A stretch of 64,000 nt of DNA from Cavia porcellus (lineage: Eukaryota > Chordata > Mammalia > Rodentia > Caviidae): NCBI RefSeq assembly GCF_034190915.1, contig NW_026947506.1, forward strand, positions 16,429,501-16,493,500, in the 5' to 3' direction. How positions within the stretch are numbered: position 1 is the first letter of the stretch; each line of letters opens with the position of its first letter. This document shows positions 39,584 to 50,995 of the stretch, piece by piece. A program made the translations under genes and the position numbers. The notes under the pieces were generated by a model. The model did no database searches, had not been told where the DNA came from, and saw only the letters and a list, made by a program, of their open reading frames with translations.

Positions 39584-39779
39584 TCTGTTAGGGATTAGGA
39601 CTGTTGTGCTCCTCCCAATAAGGTCCCCAAGTACGTGAGGGTATGTAACACTTCTGAGTCTGGTGGAAAACTGGAGCACACATCTGAGTATTTAAAACAG
39701 AAAAAAGAGAAGCTTTGGAAGAAAGCCAGTGATATCTATCCCTGAAGAGCTAGCCCTTCTTCCTCTGTACCTCCCTACA

Positions 39780-39863
39780 TTCCTTCTTTCCTTCTTTCCT
39801 TCCATCCTTCTTTCCTTTCTTCCTTCCTTCCTTCCTTCCTTCCTTCCTTGCTTCCTTACTTCA
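39780..39863. repeat. (CCTT)n microsatellite, U5
   Basis: Irregular CCTT/CTTT tract. Confidence 0.93.
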
Positions 39864-39898
39864 TTCCATCCTCATTCCTTCTGTCCTTTCATTCCTTT

Positions 39899-40009
39899 GG
39901 TTTTTGATTCAGGTTGGTACTTAATCCCACATGTCCTTGAAACTTCAATGATTTTCCTGCCACAGCTTTGTGAGTGCTGGGATTAAAGATGTGTGTGCCC
40001 ACACCCTGC
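39899..40009 (-). mobile_element. B1-like SINE fragment, U5
   Basis: Same fragment as in the other units (aatcccagcactcacaaagc on the minus strand), followed by a T run at about 40023. Confidence 0.7.
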
Positions 40010-41318
40010 AAATCACCATTGTTTTTTTTTTTTTTGTCAATGGGGATAAAGTTAAACACAATGAAAGAGAGCAAAATTGGACATAAGAACTCAATGTAAA
40101 AGATATAAATTTCAAAACTAGATAATCTGAGATCTTCCCTATCTATCATATTGTCTCTTGTTTTCTTCCAAATAGTTGTCCATGTCTTGCCATACAGAGA
40201 ATTCATACTGAGCAACCTAGGATAAAAATTAATCCAAACAGTATGAGAAAGGAGTTTTAGGTCTTTAAAATCAGACAATAAGGAAGTCACTTATGGCTGT
40301 GCTAGAATCTCTGGTTTGCTTCAAAATACCTGTGCATACTTTCATGTATGTGGAAACGCAGTTAAACACAACCAGCTTTTAAAAAAAGACCGTATAATAT
40401 AGAACAAAGCAAAACATGTATAAAAGTATGGGGCTTTAAAGAGATGATAGAAGGAAATCTTCTCTTTACTACATGGCCTACGGTCAACCTCTCAATAGAT
40501 CTCCAGATTACTGGCTCCCACTTGCTAATGGGAGAAGGGCAGAAGATGTGATGTTTCTTTGTCAGCCTGCCGACTGGCAGGCTCACAACTGCTCACGCTG
40601 GGAACAGGGTTTGCTTGCACTCCTGGCACTCCCACCATGACCCATGTCCCAGGAAATGCCAGTGGAACTCAGTATTTTTACTAGTTCCAAACATTGGGTC
40701 CAAGGAGTGAACTGGGTTAGTAGGAAATCTAAGATCTCTGAGCAAGTAGCATTTACAGTTATCCCACACTAGACTTTAGGTTTAGAGACATTCTGCCAAT
40801 ATTCCCTGTTTATACCTGTCCCAAATCCATGTCCCTTGCTCCCAACACTGTATCAGATTACCCAGAAGAACCACCTCTTCCCTCCCAGTATACCTATTTC
40901 TCATGGAGCCTTGAATCTGCTCCTTTCACATTACTTCCCTGCAACTGGGTTTCACCCACATGTGATCCTAAGGGAAAAGTTGCCTTAGTGACCTCTCTGT
41001 CCTGCTTTGCTCCTTACCACCAGAAAGGAATAAAAACAGAGGGCCTACTGAGAACAGTGGCATGCTGGAGTTACATCCTGCACCCCGGCCTCTCATCTTC
41101 TGTCAATGGGAGGAAGAAGATAGACCAGAGAACTCCCCCATATGAATGAGAAAAAAGAAATTCTTGGATAGTAAAACAGAATGTTTTCATACACATATGG
41201 AAAACACAGGTAGGATGAAAATTGACTGACTCTCACATTTTGAGTGAGACACACCTAAGGCAATTGGATTAGAATAGGGTGGGAAGAACTACCATAGGGT
41301 GGATCCTATCCTAAGAGT

Positions 41319-41326
41319 TATAAAAG
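41319..41326 (+). promoter_or_regulatory. TATA box of the intact SPOP-like gene
   Basis: TATAAAAG about 410 bp upstream of the start codon, followed by gggacacc as in all units. The block around it resembles an LTR-type promoter in layout, but I cannot assign a family. Transcription would begin near 41350. Confidence 0.55.
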
Positions 41327-41729
41327 GGACACCAAGAAGGAAGAATCCTTTCGGTTTCCATGATGAGGCTGTTCCCTGCTCGAAACTTGGAAAACATATC
41401 CTTGCTTCCAGCCCAGATGAATTAGCCTCCTGAAAGCAACTCAGAAGGGACTCAACAAGGCTTCATATTTTCAGATCTGTGCTTTTTGGTGAGCTATTTC
41501 TTTGAGTGATCAAGAAACATTTCAGAATTGTCTTATATACTAGGAAATCTCAGTCAGCTTATTTCTAAATACTTATTTCTTTTAATCTATACATTAGGCT
41601 CTCTACTTGTGATTGCCATACTGCCCTGCCTGTCTTGGAACTGCTGACTGCAGTGAAATTTGTGCCATCTGATGAAGAAGAAATTTGATTCCTGTGACTT
41701 GACAAGCTTGCTGCACTTTCACTCTCCTG

Positions 41730-42854
41730 ATGTTAAGGGTTTCCAGTACCGCAGGCCCAGCAGAAATGTCACAGCAGTCAACAGTGGACAGAAGGTACAC
41801 CACAGATATCAAAGTAGTGAATGTGTCCTATTTGTGGACCATTGATAACATTAGATTTTGCCTAAAGGAAATAGATGACTGCATTCAAAGTTCAATGTTT
41901 TCAGCTGAAGGAAATGATCAAGTGAAATGGCGCTTACTAGTCTACCCAAATGGGCTTGATGAAGAAAGCCAAGATTATCTGTCCCTATACCTGGGAATGA
42001 TCTGCTGTCCAAGGAGGGTAGCTCATGCAAAATTCACCTTTTCCATTCTGAATGCCAAAGGAGAGAAAACAAAAGAGCTCTCAAGTCAACAAGCTTTTAC
42101 ATTTGTGCAAAGAAAGTGCTGGGGATTCAAAAATTTCATCCTTAGAGAGTTTCTTTTGGATCCAAACAATGGGCTTCTCTCCAATGACAAGCTTTCCTTC
42201 TTCTGTGAAGTGAAAGTAGCACAAGATCCCACCAATAATTCCAGCCAGAATATTATGAAGCTGGATAAGGTTCCTGAAGTCTGCTTGGCAGAGGATCTAG
42301 GAGGACTGTGGGAGCGATCCCAGCTCACAGACTGTTGCTTGTGTGTGGCTGGCCAGGAATTCCAGGCTCACAAAGCCATCTTAGCAGCTCGCTCTCCAGT
42401 TTTCATGGCGTTGTTGGAACATGAAAAGCAAGGAAGCAAAAAGAATCCTGTTGAAATCAGTGACATGGATCCTGAAGTTTTTAAGGAAATGATATACTTT
42501 ATGTACACTGGAAAGGCACCAAATCTAGGGATCATGGCAACTGAACTGCTGGAGGCTGCAACCAGGTTTGGTCTGGAGCACCTGAAGCTCATGTGTGAGA
42601 ACCACCTCTGCAGCAACCTCTCTGTGGACAATGCCGTGGAAATCCTCATCTTGGCTGACCTCCACAATGCACATCAGTTGAAAACCTGGACACTGGATTT
42701 CATCAATTGTTATGTTTCTGACATCCTGGAGACCTCTGAGTGGAAGGCCATGGTGTTGTCACACCCTCACTTGGTGGCCGAAGCCTATCACTCTCTGGTT
42801 TCCATGCAGTGTGCATTCATGGTACCCCCATGCAAGCCTCTGAGACTGTCCTAA
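41730..42854 (+). CDS. SPOP-like: SPOP-like (TD-POZ family) MATH-BTB protein, intact intronless copy
   Basis: Complete 374-residue frame, the same length as SPOP and alignable without gaps. ATG at 41730 matches SPOP Met1; ATG at codon 13 (41766) has a better Kozak context (G at -3) and would give 362 residues. Domains: MATH about 28-166, BTB/POZ about 173-297, 3-box/BACK about 298-359. SPOP is the substrate adaptor of CUL3 ubiquitin ligases. Cleft residues Tyr87, Phe102, Trp131 and Phe133 are kept; Tyr123 is Phe and Asp130 is Cys. Dimer residues Leu186, Leu190, Leu193 and Ile217 are kept. The Met-Glu-Glu at 233-235 (CUL3-contact phi-X-E) is Lys-Gln-Gly. The C-terminal basic cluster reads CKPLR instead of RKRLK. 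Rodent TD-POZ genes are known in oocytes and early embryos; expression here is unknown. It could be a very young pseudogene. Confidence 0.88.
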   Translation: MLRVSSTAGPAEMSQQSTVDRRYTTDIKVVNVSYLWTIDNIRFCLKEIDDCIQSSMFSAEGNDQVKWRLLVYPNGLDEESQDYLSLYLGMICCPRRVAHAKFTFSILNAKGEKTKELSSQQAFTFVQRKCWGFKNFILREFLLDPNNGLLSNDKLSFFCEVKVAQDPTNNSSQNIMKLDKVPEVCLAEDLGGLWERSQLTDCCLCVAGQEFQAHKAILAARSPVFMALLEHEKQGSKKNPVEISDMDPEVFKEMIYFMYTGKAPNLGIMATELLEAATRFGLEHLKLMCENHLCSNLSVDNAVEILILADLHNAHQLKTWTLDFINCYVSDILETSEWKAMVLSHPHLVAEAYHSLVSMQCAFMVPPCKPLRLS

Positions 42855-43299
42855 GATCCCACATCTCCATTTATCTTCCCAAAACCGTGGCCACATTTGC
42901 TGCCACTGAACCATAATATGCTAGGGCAATCTGTGGAAACTTCACTCTTCTATGTGGAAAGATTAAATTGTGCCTCGCTAGGGGAGAGAAGGGACCACCA
43001 TCTTAGGGTCAGAAAAAGGAAATGGGATCTTGAGAATTTTGAAGCCGTGTATCATGCATTCTGAAATTTGTGTTTTATAATATTGTGCAAAGTGTTTTTT
43101 TACAATGTTGATGCCAAACTGAATTCGAAACTCCTGGCAATGTTGCAGACCAACCTGGGGTGGGGCTACCCTTAGAGGCAGGGACCATGAACTTCACTCT
43201 GTAAATGCAAGACTCTTTCCTGGCTTTCTGCACCATCATGCATCCCTGGGCACCCCACTTGTAACATGGGCTTTTTACTGTCCCACACTTTTCTCTATA

Positions 43300-43305
43300 A
43301 ATGAA
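43300..43305 (+). promoter_or_regulatory. Degraded poly(A) signal AATGAA after the intact copy
   Basis: Copies 1-4 have AATAAA here; the intact copy reads AATGAA. A canonical AATAAA lies further on, at 43468-43473, which could serve instead. Confidence 0.6.
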
Positions 43306-44161
43306 CCTGAATCTTACTTTATACAGTTGTTGGGCTCCTCATCCTTTTTCTGTATGTTAGATCCAGAAGCTAAGAAAAATTTCAGAGTGTGCTGATGATT
43401 TCAGGCCCACCCACAGGATGAACACAATGGATGAACAATGTCACTAATTAACATAGTAGATGGCAGAAATAAATGTCCCAGAACTCAGGCTGCTGAAGCC
43501 AAAGGACAATCACATGATGCAAATCTTTGCTCATGTTGTCCTGTCCCAGTGACACAGACAGGCAGCACAAGAACTACAGCACATTCCCTCAAAATCTAGG
43601 CCTCTGAGCGAGCAGTCCAATCATGGTCTTGGAGAAAAAAGAGAAGAAAATGCTCAGATTTATGAAAATGGCAAAAAAGGGAATTAAATGTAGAAACGTT
43701 TTATGTATTTCAGAGGAATTCATCTTGAGGAAGCAAAATTTATAACTTACAACTGCACTGAGAAATGGGTGTTGGCAAATTAACATTATAAATCTCATAA
43801 AGAACTTTCTCACTGTGAACATTTAATATCCGCAACAATAGAATACATGTTTCTATTGTATTATGAAGAATAGAAGTAAAATTAAAAGTGAGAACGAAGT
43901 GGGTTTCATCTCAAATTTTGGACTTTTGTAAAAATTGCTTGTGGTGTTATTTTGGAATCACCTAGACTCTGTAATGGCTCAGAGCTTTTAAAAATATCTA
44001 AGGAAATGAATCCCCTTGTCTTGAACAGGTACAGATTTCAAAACATTTGTTTAATGAGGGCTTATAGCTGGTAAACCTTTATATGCTGGTTGTGTAAATC
44101 TTCTTGAATATCAACATTGGATAACAACCTGTAAAACAATTATGCAGTAAAATCACTAAGA

Positions 44162-44162
<1 letters not shown>

Positions 44163-44258
<96 letters not shown>

Positions 44259-44300
44259 AAGTGTATCTATCTGTCTGTCTGTTTATCTATCTCTATTTTT
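44163..44300. repeat. (CT)n plus TCTG/TCTA repeat, U5
   Basis: About 90 bp of CT broken by a few G, then tctctaagtgtatctatc and TCTG repeats; no TA block. Confidence 0.93.
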
Positions 44301-44337
44301 CTTGGTATTTATCATGGCTTGAACTCACAACTCACAA

Positions 44338-46423
44338 CCCGGTTATTGCTAGGCAAGTGCTTCTTTGTCTCAGTTTACTGCCTGACTTTTGCAGATATTT
44401 GGCATACATATGTCCTATTCTTGTGTCCTCACTCCTAGAAGTGTCGCTTTTTCCCCTCAAGCAGGCTGAGATGGTTGAAAATGAGACAAAATAATTCACT
44501 CTGTGTGCATATTTCTCGAAAAGAACGATGGTTCTTAGATGTTGTGGGAATATGTGTTTTGGTATTATCACCCTCAAGTTTTATTTCACTTCCATTCTCT
44601 CCTCCTCATTAAAGAGAATAAAACAGGAAAAACTTTAAAAGAGGAAACAAGGAAATTTTTTATTAATTTTGGTGTGAAAACTTTGAGGACACAGATTCCT
44701 CAGCTGTCCATACCTGACTTGCTGATTATGTAGGAGCCATCCCAGTTGCTTTGGAATTGCTTTTCATTCTACAAGGGAGAACATTCAAATGTTAATATTT
44801 TCTTTCCAAATATGTAAATAATTGTTATCTTTTAAATGAAATGTGGAAATTAAAAAGTATGAGTTTCTATCACTGCCTCAAATGAACAACAAAAAACATA
44901 GAAAATAACTTACAAAGTGTAATTTCCTCATAGTGAAATGAATGGAGCAAAGTGGATTAGGGCAGAAGATTTTTCAGGGCAAGCACAGGTCTTCTCAGCT
45001 TCTCTGTGTACAAATATGTGTTACAGTGACTTATTGTCAAGCACTTCATAGTGATGGAAGTTATACTGAATGTGCAAATTGACCCTAAGAATGTTTTCCT
45101 TGTAGTTCTAGAGAGGAACCAGGCAAGATTTGCAACTTAAGTGGCTGAAGGGCAAACAGTGAGACATAGCGCTATATTAAAACTCTTGTGAGAATGACAT
45201 GCCAGCTGTTAAGCATTAGGAGTTAGGACTGAGAATGCTTGTTCATTTCCTCAGTTGGTGTCACAGTTGCGAACTCTTGAAGGCTGATGTGCTCCCGTTT
45301 CCAGAAAACAATCATCCCTCTGTGATGTCGGGATTCTATGGGGGTTAATGCTAATCCAACATTACTAGCAAAAGATTTTTTGGAAGACACCACTTGTTTG
45401 ACTGCTTATTTCTAAGAAAAATATATGACAGAAGATGAACAAGAATTTGCCATAACTTTACAGGCATTCTGAAGCAATGAATTCACCAACTGCATTTGGC
45501 AAGCACTGAAAGGCCTGCCAAAGTCCCTGGAGGCACCAACTTACCAGTATCATCCAAAGTTGTGTGTCACACATTCTCTAGCTACTAGTGAAGGCATCTT
45601 GTGACTCTTCCAACTCTTATGTGCAAACAACACAATAATAAATAAAGTATCTATCCAGGAGTCCCAGATGATGAAAGTGGTAGGAGACTAGTGACAAATA
45701 GTAAAATTGCTTGACCCATTTCCTTTCCTTCATTCCACTCTAATCACAATATGACTGATTATTTATGTGTATAGTTAGCATGTAGTGATCTCTCAGTCAG
45801 CAAATCACAAACCCTAGTAAAACCTGGAACAGTGTTAGAGTTTTCTAACCAAAATGGGATGCAATAGGAGCCAAATGTATCTGACCTTGAACGCAGGCAC
45901 ATGGATTAGCCTCATCACACCTCTGTGGAAGACATCCGGGTCTAAATTCTTAGGTACTATAACCCTGAATCTTTCAAGATTCTGTTCCTCTTTACTTTCC
46001 ATTTTGCACTTGTAATTCATCCTACTCTTGATGTTGTCATCTTGTAATCTCAATAAACAGCAACTTACTATGTATCACAAGGTATATGCCAGGCAATACT
46101 CTTGTATCTGTACAGAAGAATGTGGAAAAATTTTTGCTCATTCAGTTCTAACACAGTTCTAGGGCTGGATTAGAAACAAAAGCAGCATTTTCCCACCTTT
46201 CATCAGCCTGATTTAAAAGGCATTGCTACACAAAGAGAATTCGTGAAAAAATGTACAAAATGTTCCTACAAGGCTGATGACATTTTCCATGCAAATGGAA
46301 TTCCACAGTGTATCCAAGGAAGAAACTTATTCAATATTCTAAGAAGGGTTAATTTTGGAAAAAATTTACCCTATTTAAAAGGGACTTCAAGAGCTTGCCT
46401 TTCATTAGCTTAAATATACTTTG

Positions 46424-46458
<35 letters not shown>

Positions 46459-47366
46459 GTGTTTGTGTGTCTGTGTGTGTCTCTAATAGTGTTATGCTCA
46501 TATTTATAAAAGAAGCTGTAGAGAAGAAAATTTATTGCAAATTACATATGATTTCTATTTTTCTTGTCATTTTCTTCCAGAAAGTATCTTTTTAATGTAG
46601 AAATATCAAAATCTACACAACAGAATTACAACTAGTGCACATATCTTGCATACAATTCAGGACCTAAAATTAACTAAGAGAGCATAGCAATGATGCTTGT
46701 TGGGTATTGTACTGATATGGGCATTGAACCTATTTCGGTTATGCTAGTTATTGCAGAATCAGGAAATCATCAACACTAGTTAGGGGAGATGTGTGGACCA
46801 GGGGACTCTTGTTCATGGTAACTGTGGCAGCTGGTGAGCCCACTGGACATTGTTGAGAGACTCAGCAGTGGAGCTAAGCAGCGGGCATTGAGGTCTTTAC
46901 TGTCTGGCACAGAATGGAGAAGGATTTTGTTATTCAGAGGGAGGGAATGTTTGACGGGAGCCATGTTGAAGTGAAGTCAGATGAACCTTAACCAGAACAG
47001 CTGCTGGCTTCCTTTAGAAGATCCTAGTTGGGTGCAGAGGCATGGAAATTGATTGGACTGAGCTTATTCCAATGAGTCTCATCTTGAGGAAGGCTGGCTA
47101 ATGCTGTCTACTACTCCATCATAAGGCAGTGCCTGGTTTGAAGGGAAACAGTGGCAGGACTCAGAACACTGTATCCGTAGGCCATCTAATAATGAATCCA
47201 GAGAGAATCCTGGAAGAGAACGATTTTTTTCATTCATTTTTCTTTTTTTTTTTTTGTTTGGTATTTTCTTGTTTTATTCATCTGCTTTTTATTTCTCCTT
47301 TATTTTGTTCTTAATTTCTGAGGGTGACTGTGATTCCTAACTTCCTTGTGGGTATGCTCTTTGGAT
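44338..47366 (+). repeat. Truncated tandem-array unit U6
   Basis: Follows U5 and is most like the U5 left part, but lacks the LINE-1 insertion. Homology to the unit stops at about 47358-47366, just after gggtatgct, with tttggat shared by both sides as possible microhomology. No SPOP-like frame is included. No gene is recognised. Confidence 0.9.
46422..46482. repeat. (GT)n microsatellite, U6
   Basis: Longest GT tract of the array, interrupted by TTT and TC steps. Confidence 0.95.
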
Positions 47367-48210
47367 CCCTCACCCAAAGAATAACAGTTAGAGGATTTTT
47401 GACCTTGTGCATCCAAATCTAAAGTCCCTTTTGAAACACTGCAGAATTTGGGCTAGAAATAAGTGACAGAGGAAGAATCAGAGTCCTTGCCAACCAAAGA
47501 GAGGCAGACTGCACTCATGGGCAAAGCTGCAGTCCTTCAGGATTGGGATAAAGTCTGACACAATTAAGATACAGAAGAGGACAATGAGAGCTAAACAGAT
47601 CATAGGATCACCTACATGATGCACAAATTTCTTGTGTATACAGACTCCCTCATAAAGGAAAACACAGCAGTGAAAATGTTGGATTTACTGTGGATTCACA
47701 AAGGGCAATGAAGAAAACTGGAATTGTCACTATCTGCTGCATATGAACAGAGCATGTGAATACTGTATCACTGTGTCAGGGAAATATGCAAACAGTGGGC
47801 ACAGCTTGTAACTATGAACTAGGATTGCATGAAGCAAAAATTGCAGAGTATCTGGTGAGCCTGGGTAATGAGAATGGCACAGAAGTGACAAACAGTAGGT
47901 TGACAATTATGGTAACACTGCATACAATTCTGGAGATGAATAAAAACAACAAAAAGCATACATAATGTGGGTATTCTTCAGTCACTCTGAAAAGTACCCA
48001 GGTGAGCAGATTCCCCAACAGTATGAGGACATACTGCAGCAGATATTGCAGCTGCCATGGGAAATGCAAGAAGGCAAAGAAGATAAACTGAGATAAAGTT
48101 AATACTTTTACAAGATGCATATGTGTTGTACCTGCCAAGACCCAAATCAGAATGAAGACATGTGATGAAAAGATAGATTGTGAAAAAAAAAATAAAATGA
48201 AACTTAATAA
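47367..48210 (+). other. Unidentified sequence next to the array, possible old retrocopy
   Basis: Non-repetitive to the eye, with short open frames in all three plus-strand frames broken by stops, ending near an A-rich run (48182-48196) followed by AATAAA-like motifs. This looks like a decayed poly(A)-tailed retrocopy or a retroposon tail, but I recognise no parent gene and see no target-site duplication. Confidence 0.25.
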
Positions 48211-48484
48211 ACCTATGTACTGTACTTTTTTCTAATCAATTCAATTTTAATGACCATAACACTTGACCTATACATTAAGTTCTTGAGGCAAAGTTTAGCA
48301 AATATGTAGGTTTATTAACACTGACTGTAGAGAACAGCATGCATTTGGATCAGTGTACACAGCCATGATCAGTGTATAATCCTTCTAATAGTGAGAATGT
48401 TCTAAGAAATAAACATTTGGTTGGGAGAATTTCATAAATGTATTCTCCCTGGGTGTCTGATCTTTAATTTATTATTTAATTAGG

Positions 48485-48572
48485 TTTTTTCTTTTTTTGG
48501 TGCTAGTGAGCAAACACATGACCTCATGCTTACCAGGTAGGCACTTGACACACTGAGCTAAATCCCCAGCCC
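48485..48572 (-). mobile_element. ID-type SINE, minus strand
   Basis: The reverse complement begins gggctggggatttagctcag and ends in an A-rich tail (T run at 48486-48498). It carries the tRNA-like A box; the B box is diverged. The flanking 48211-48484 holds nothing recognised. Confidence 0.85.
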
Positions 48573-48855
48573 TTGATTTTTTAATCTGTACTATTACCAT
48601 TATTTTCTTCTACACAAACAGCAAAGATAGAAACAATGCTACACACTTGCAAATCCAGTTTCCTGGGAGTCTAAAGGAGGGGGAGATCACAATATAATCA
48701 GTGGAAAATTCAGCAGGAATTTGTAATTGTAAGCACCTAGCATAGAATCTTAAATATCTTGTAAAATTTCCCTAAAATTCAAGTAGTAAACAGCATAACT
48801 CTACTCAGTGAAAAACAGACTTAACTCAGTCATGTTTTCATTTTTATTTATTTCT

Positions 48856-48946
48856 GTGTTTTAGGGTCAGAGCGGTACTGGGAATCAAATTGATGACCTT
48901 GTGCTTACTAGGCAGATGATGCAACACTGAGCTATATCCCTAGCCC
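48856..48946 (-). mobile_element. ID-type SINE, minus strand, diverged
   Basis: The reverse complement begins gggctagggatatagctcag and includes gattcccagtaccgc (B-box region). Its A-rich tail is poor. DNA between this element and the next SINE (48947-49351) is AT-rich with no gene seen. Confidence 0.8.
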
Positions 48947-49351
48947 TCAGTCATGGTTTTAGTGGAAAATTTTATGGTACAACAGAGTAGAATTAAAAAT
49001 TGTTAATTCTAATGCATTCAGAAATATTCAGAATACAGGTATGGATGTATTAAACTGATATATTCAGAGTATAGGTATGGATGTATTTAGACTGATGATG
49101 CAAGTTATAAATATTTTTTCAAAAAATCAAGACTCTGCCTGAAAATACAAATTCTTCTGTCAAATACAACTTATAAATGTGATATAGACTGTAATAAAGC
49201 AACGTTAGAAGATACAGCTTTACAATTTCTTTTTTTCTTCAGTGAACAGATTGAATATTGGACCTCAGTCACAGTGAGGCTTTGCTCTAACACTGAACTA
49301 CTGAACTCAGTTGCTTTAGGTACTATGAGACAAAATGCATTTTTTTCCACT

Positions 49352-49497
49352 TTTTTTAAACAGTCTAATTCTAATTCTGTAGTTCAGGTTGGAACTGAAC
49401 TCACTGTATAGCTCAAAATGGCCTCAAGCTCATACTGATCCTCTTGCATCTGAATTCCAAGTGTCAAGATTTCAGTTGTACACCACTACAGTCCATT
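49352..49497 (-). mobile_element. B1-like SINE, minus strand
   Basis: The reverse complement has the B1 features gcttgaggccattttgagct and a tail region, diverged. It is followed by a short imperfect direct repeat, aaaacatattcttaaata, at about 49499 and 49528. Confidence 0.7.
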
Positions 49498-49551
49498 TCA
49501 AAACATATTCTTAAATAAATAGCTTTCAAAACATATTCTTAAATACACAGC

Positions 49552-50995
49552 TTCAATAGTAATTCATGAAATAAATTGAAACATATACAAACACAAGTCT
49601 GCTTTCATGCTTACCCTAAGAACAATCTGAGTTTCAGAGACCTTCTATATTATAGATACTATTATTGGCATACTGATATCTCCTGCCTCTTTTCTACCTC
49701 CTTTGGTCCTCCCTAAATAAACAAACAAAAAACCTCTTTATACCTAATCATTGATATGCTGCACAACTTCTGTTTTAGGCTTTTCTCCTACTCTATCACT
49801 CCTTGGAAAATCTAACTCAAGCAGCATTTTTGTATTTAAACAAAGGTAACAATTAGGCCAAGAATTAGGCCCCTTAATATTGAGATGATGCCCTGGCTCC
49901 TTTCCACCCTTACAGGTATCACACATATATATCCATGTAAATGCCCCTGAAAGGTTCTTGCCCTGGTATAAATTACTGTATAATTTATGGCAGTGCTCTA
50001 ACATGGCAGAAGGCCAAAGCAAGAGCTCTTAACACTTCCTCCTTCTTCAGCCCTAATGGCAACTCTCCTTCCTGTTTGCATGCATACAGAATTCCAATCA
50101 GTCCCTTATATGTCACCAATATCGGTCCCTTGTGCCACCTCCAATCAGGTTAAAGGAGACAGCCCAAGCGCCACGGGTTGTTGCTCCAGTCTATGTCCTC
50201 AATTCAATAAAACTGTTGGTTTTGTACTTTTTGCTTCTCTATAGCACCAGAATAATCTAACAGCCCCAACTCAAAGTGTCTCTCAATATGGGTTTAATAG
50301 GCAGCCCCTTCTGGAAGTTGTCTCTAGCAGGTACACTTCCCCCTTTCTTTTCTAAGACATTAACACCAAATATATTTTCCTCAGCATTCCATCCCTGTTG
50401 CAGAACTCACCTAAACTGTCCAATTCTGAGTGGATCTATCATCTAAACAAATTTTTAAATGTCTTTGGCATTGCTCTGTATGGAGCTCAGGAATCCACTC
50501 TACATTTGGCAGGTCCTCCTCCACTGGGCACATAACCACATTTTTTTGAATTATCAGGGTCTTTCTCAATATCTACTATGGGTTTAGAAATGTAGGAAGG
50601 TAGTGGAAATTTAGAAGATCACTACAAATATTGAAAAATGAAAGTTTGAGGAGAGGAGTTGTCTGTATGAGACCCTGCATCACAGGTATTTATAACCCTC
50701 AGACCCTCCAGGTGTGCTGCTGGCAGAAATGAAACCAGGGACCTAGCTCACCACCACTGCACCCTCCTCAGTTTGCATCTGAGCCTGGATCTCCCCAAGG
50801 CCCCTGCTCTGTGCAGAAAGGTGCAGATGCAAAGGTAGCAGGGGGTTTCTCAAGAAAGCACTCAGGCTGACAGTGTCAAAGTGGGCAAAAAGTCCTCAGA
50901 ACTCAGAACTGGTCTTGCACTAGCAATGTTTCAGGCAGATGAGTTAAATAGAAATATTATGGCAGTCAGAGAGGCTAGGCCCTCAAAAGAGCCAG
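49552..50995. other. Unassigned stretch with minus-strand coding-like pieces
   Basis: Between 49744 and about 50600 the minus strand shows several open segments, including 92 codons (49744-50022), and a style reminiscent of old retroviral or retrogene coding DNA, but I recognise no motif. The stretch from 50640 to 50995 shows nothing I can name. Confidence 0.2.

Larger units (their letters stand above)
35015..44337 (+). repeat. Tandem-array unit U5, holding the only intact gene copy
   Basis: Fifth unit, 9323 bp, longer than the others mainly because of a 544-bp LINE-1 insertion. It is more diverged from U1-U4 than those are from one another, and its left part groups with U6. No host gene is recognised in 35015-37083 or 37717-39484. 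Confidence 0.92.

Noticed and set aside
1..47366. CRISPR-like array or phage-type repeat organisation
   Set aside because: The repeats are 8.7 kb units with SINEs and a mammalian gene, plus simple microsatellites; there are no short repeats with unique spacers.
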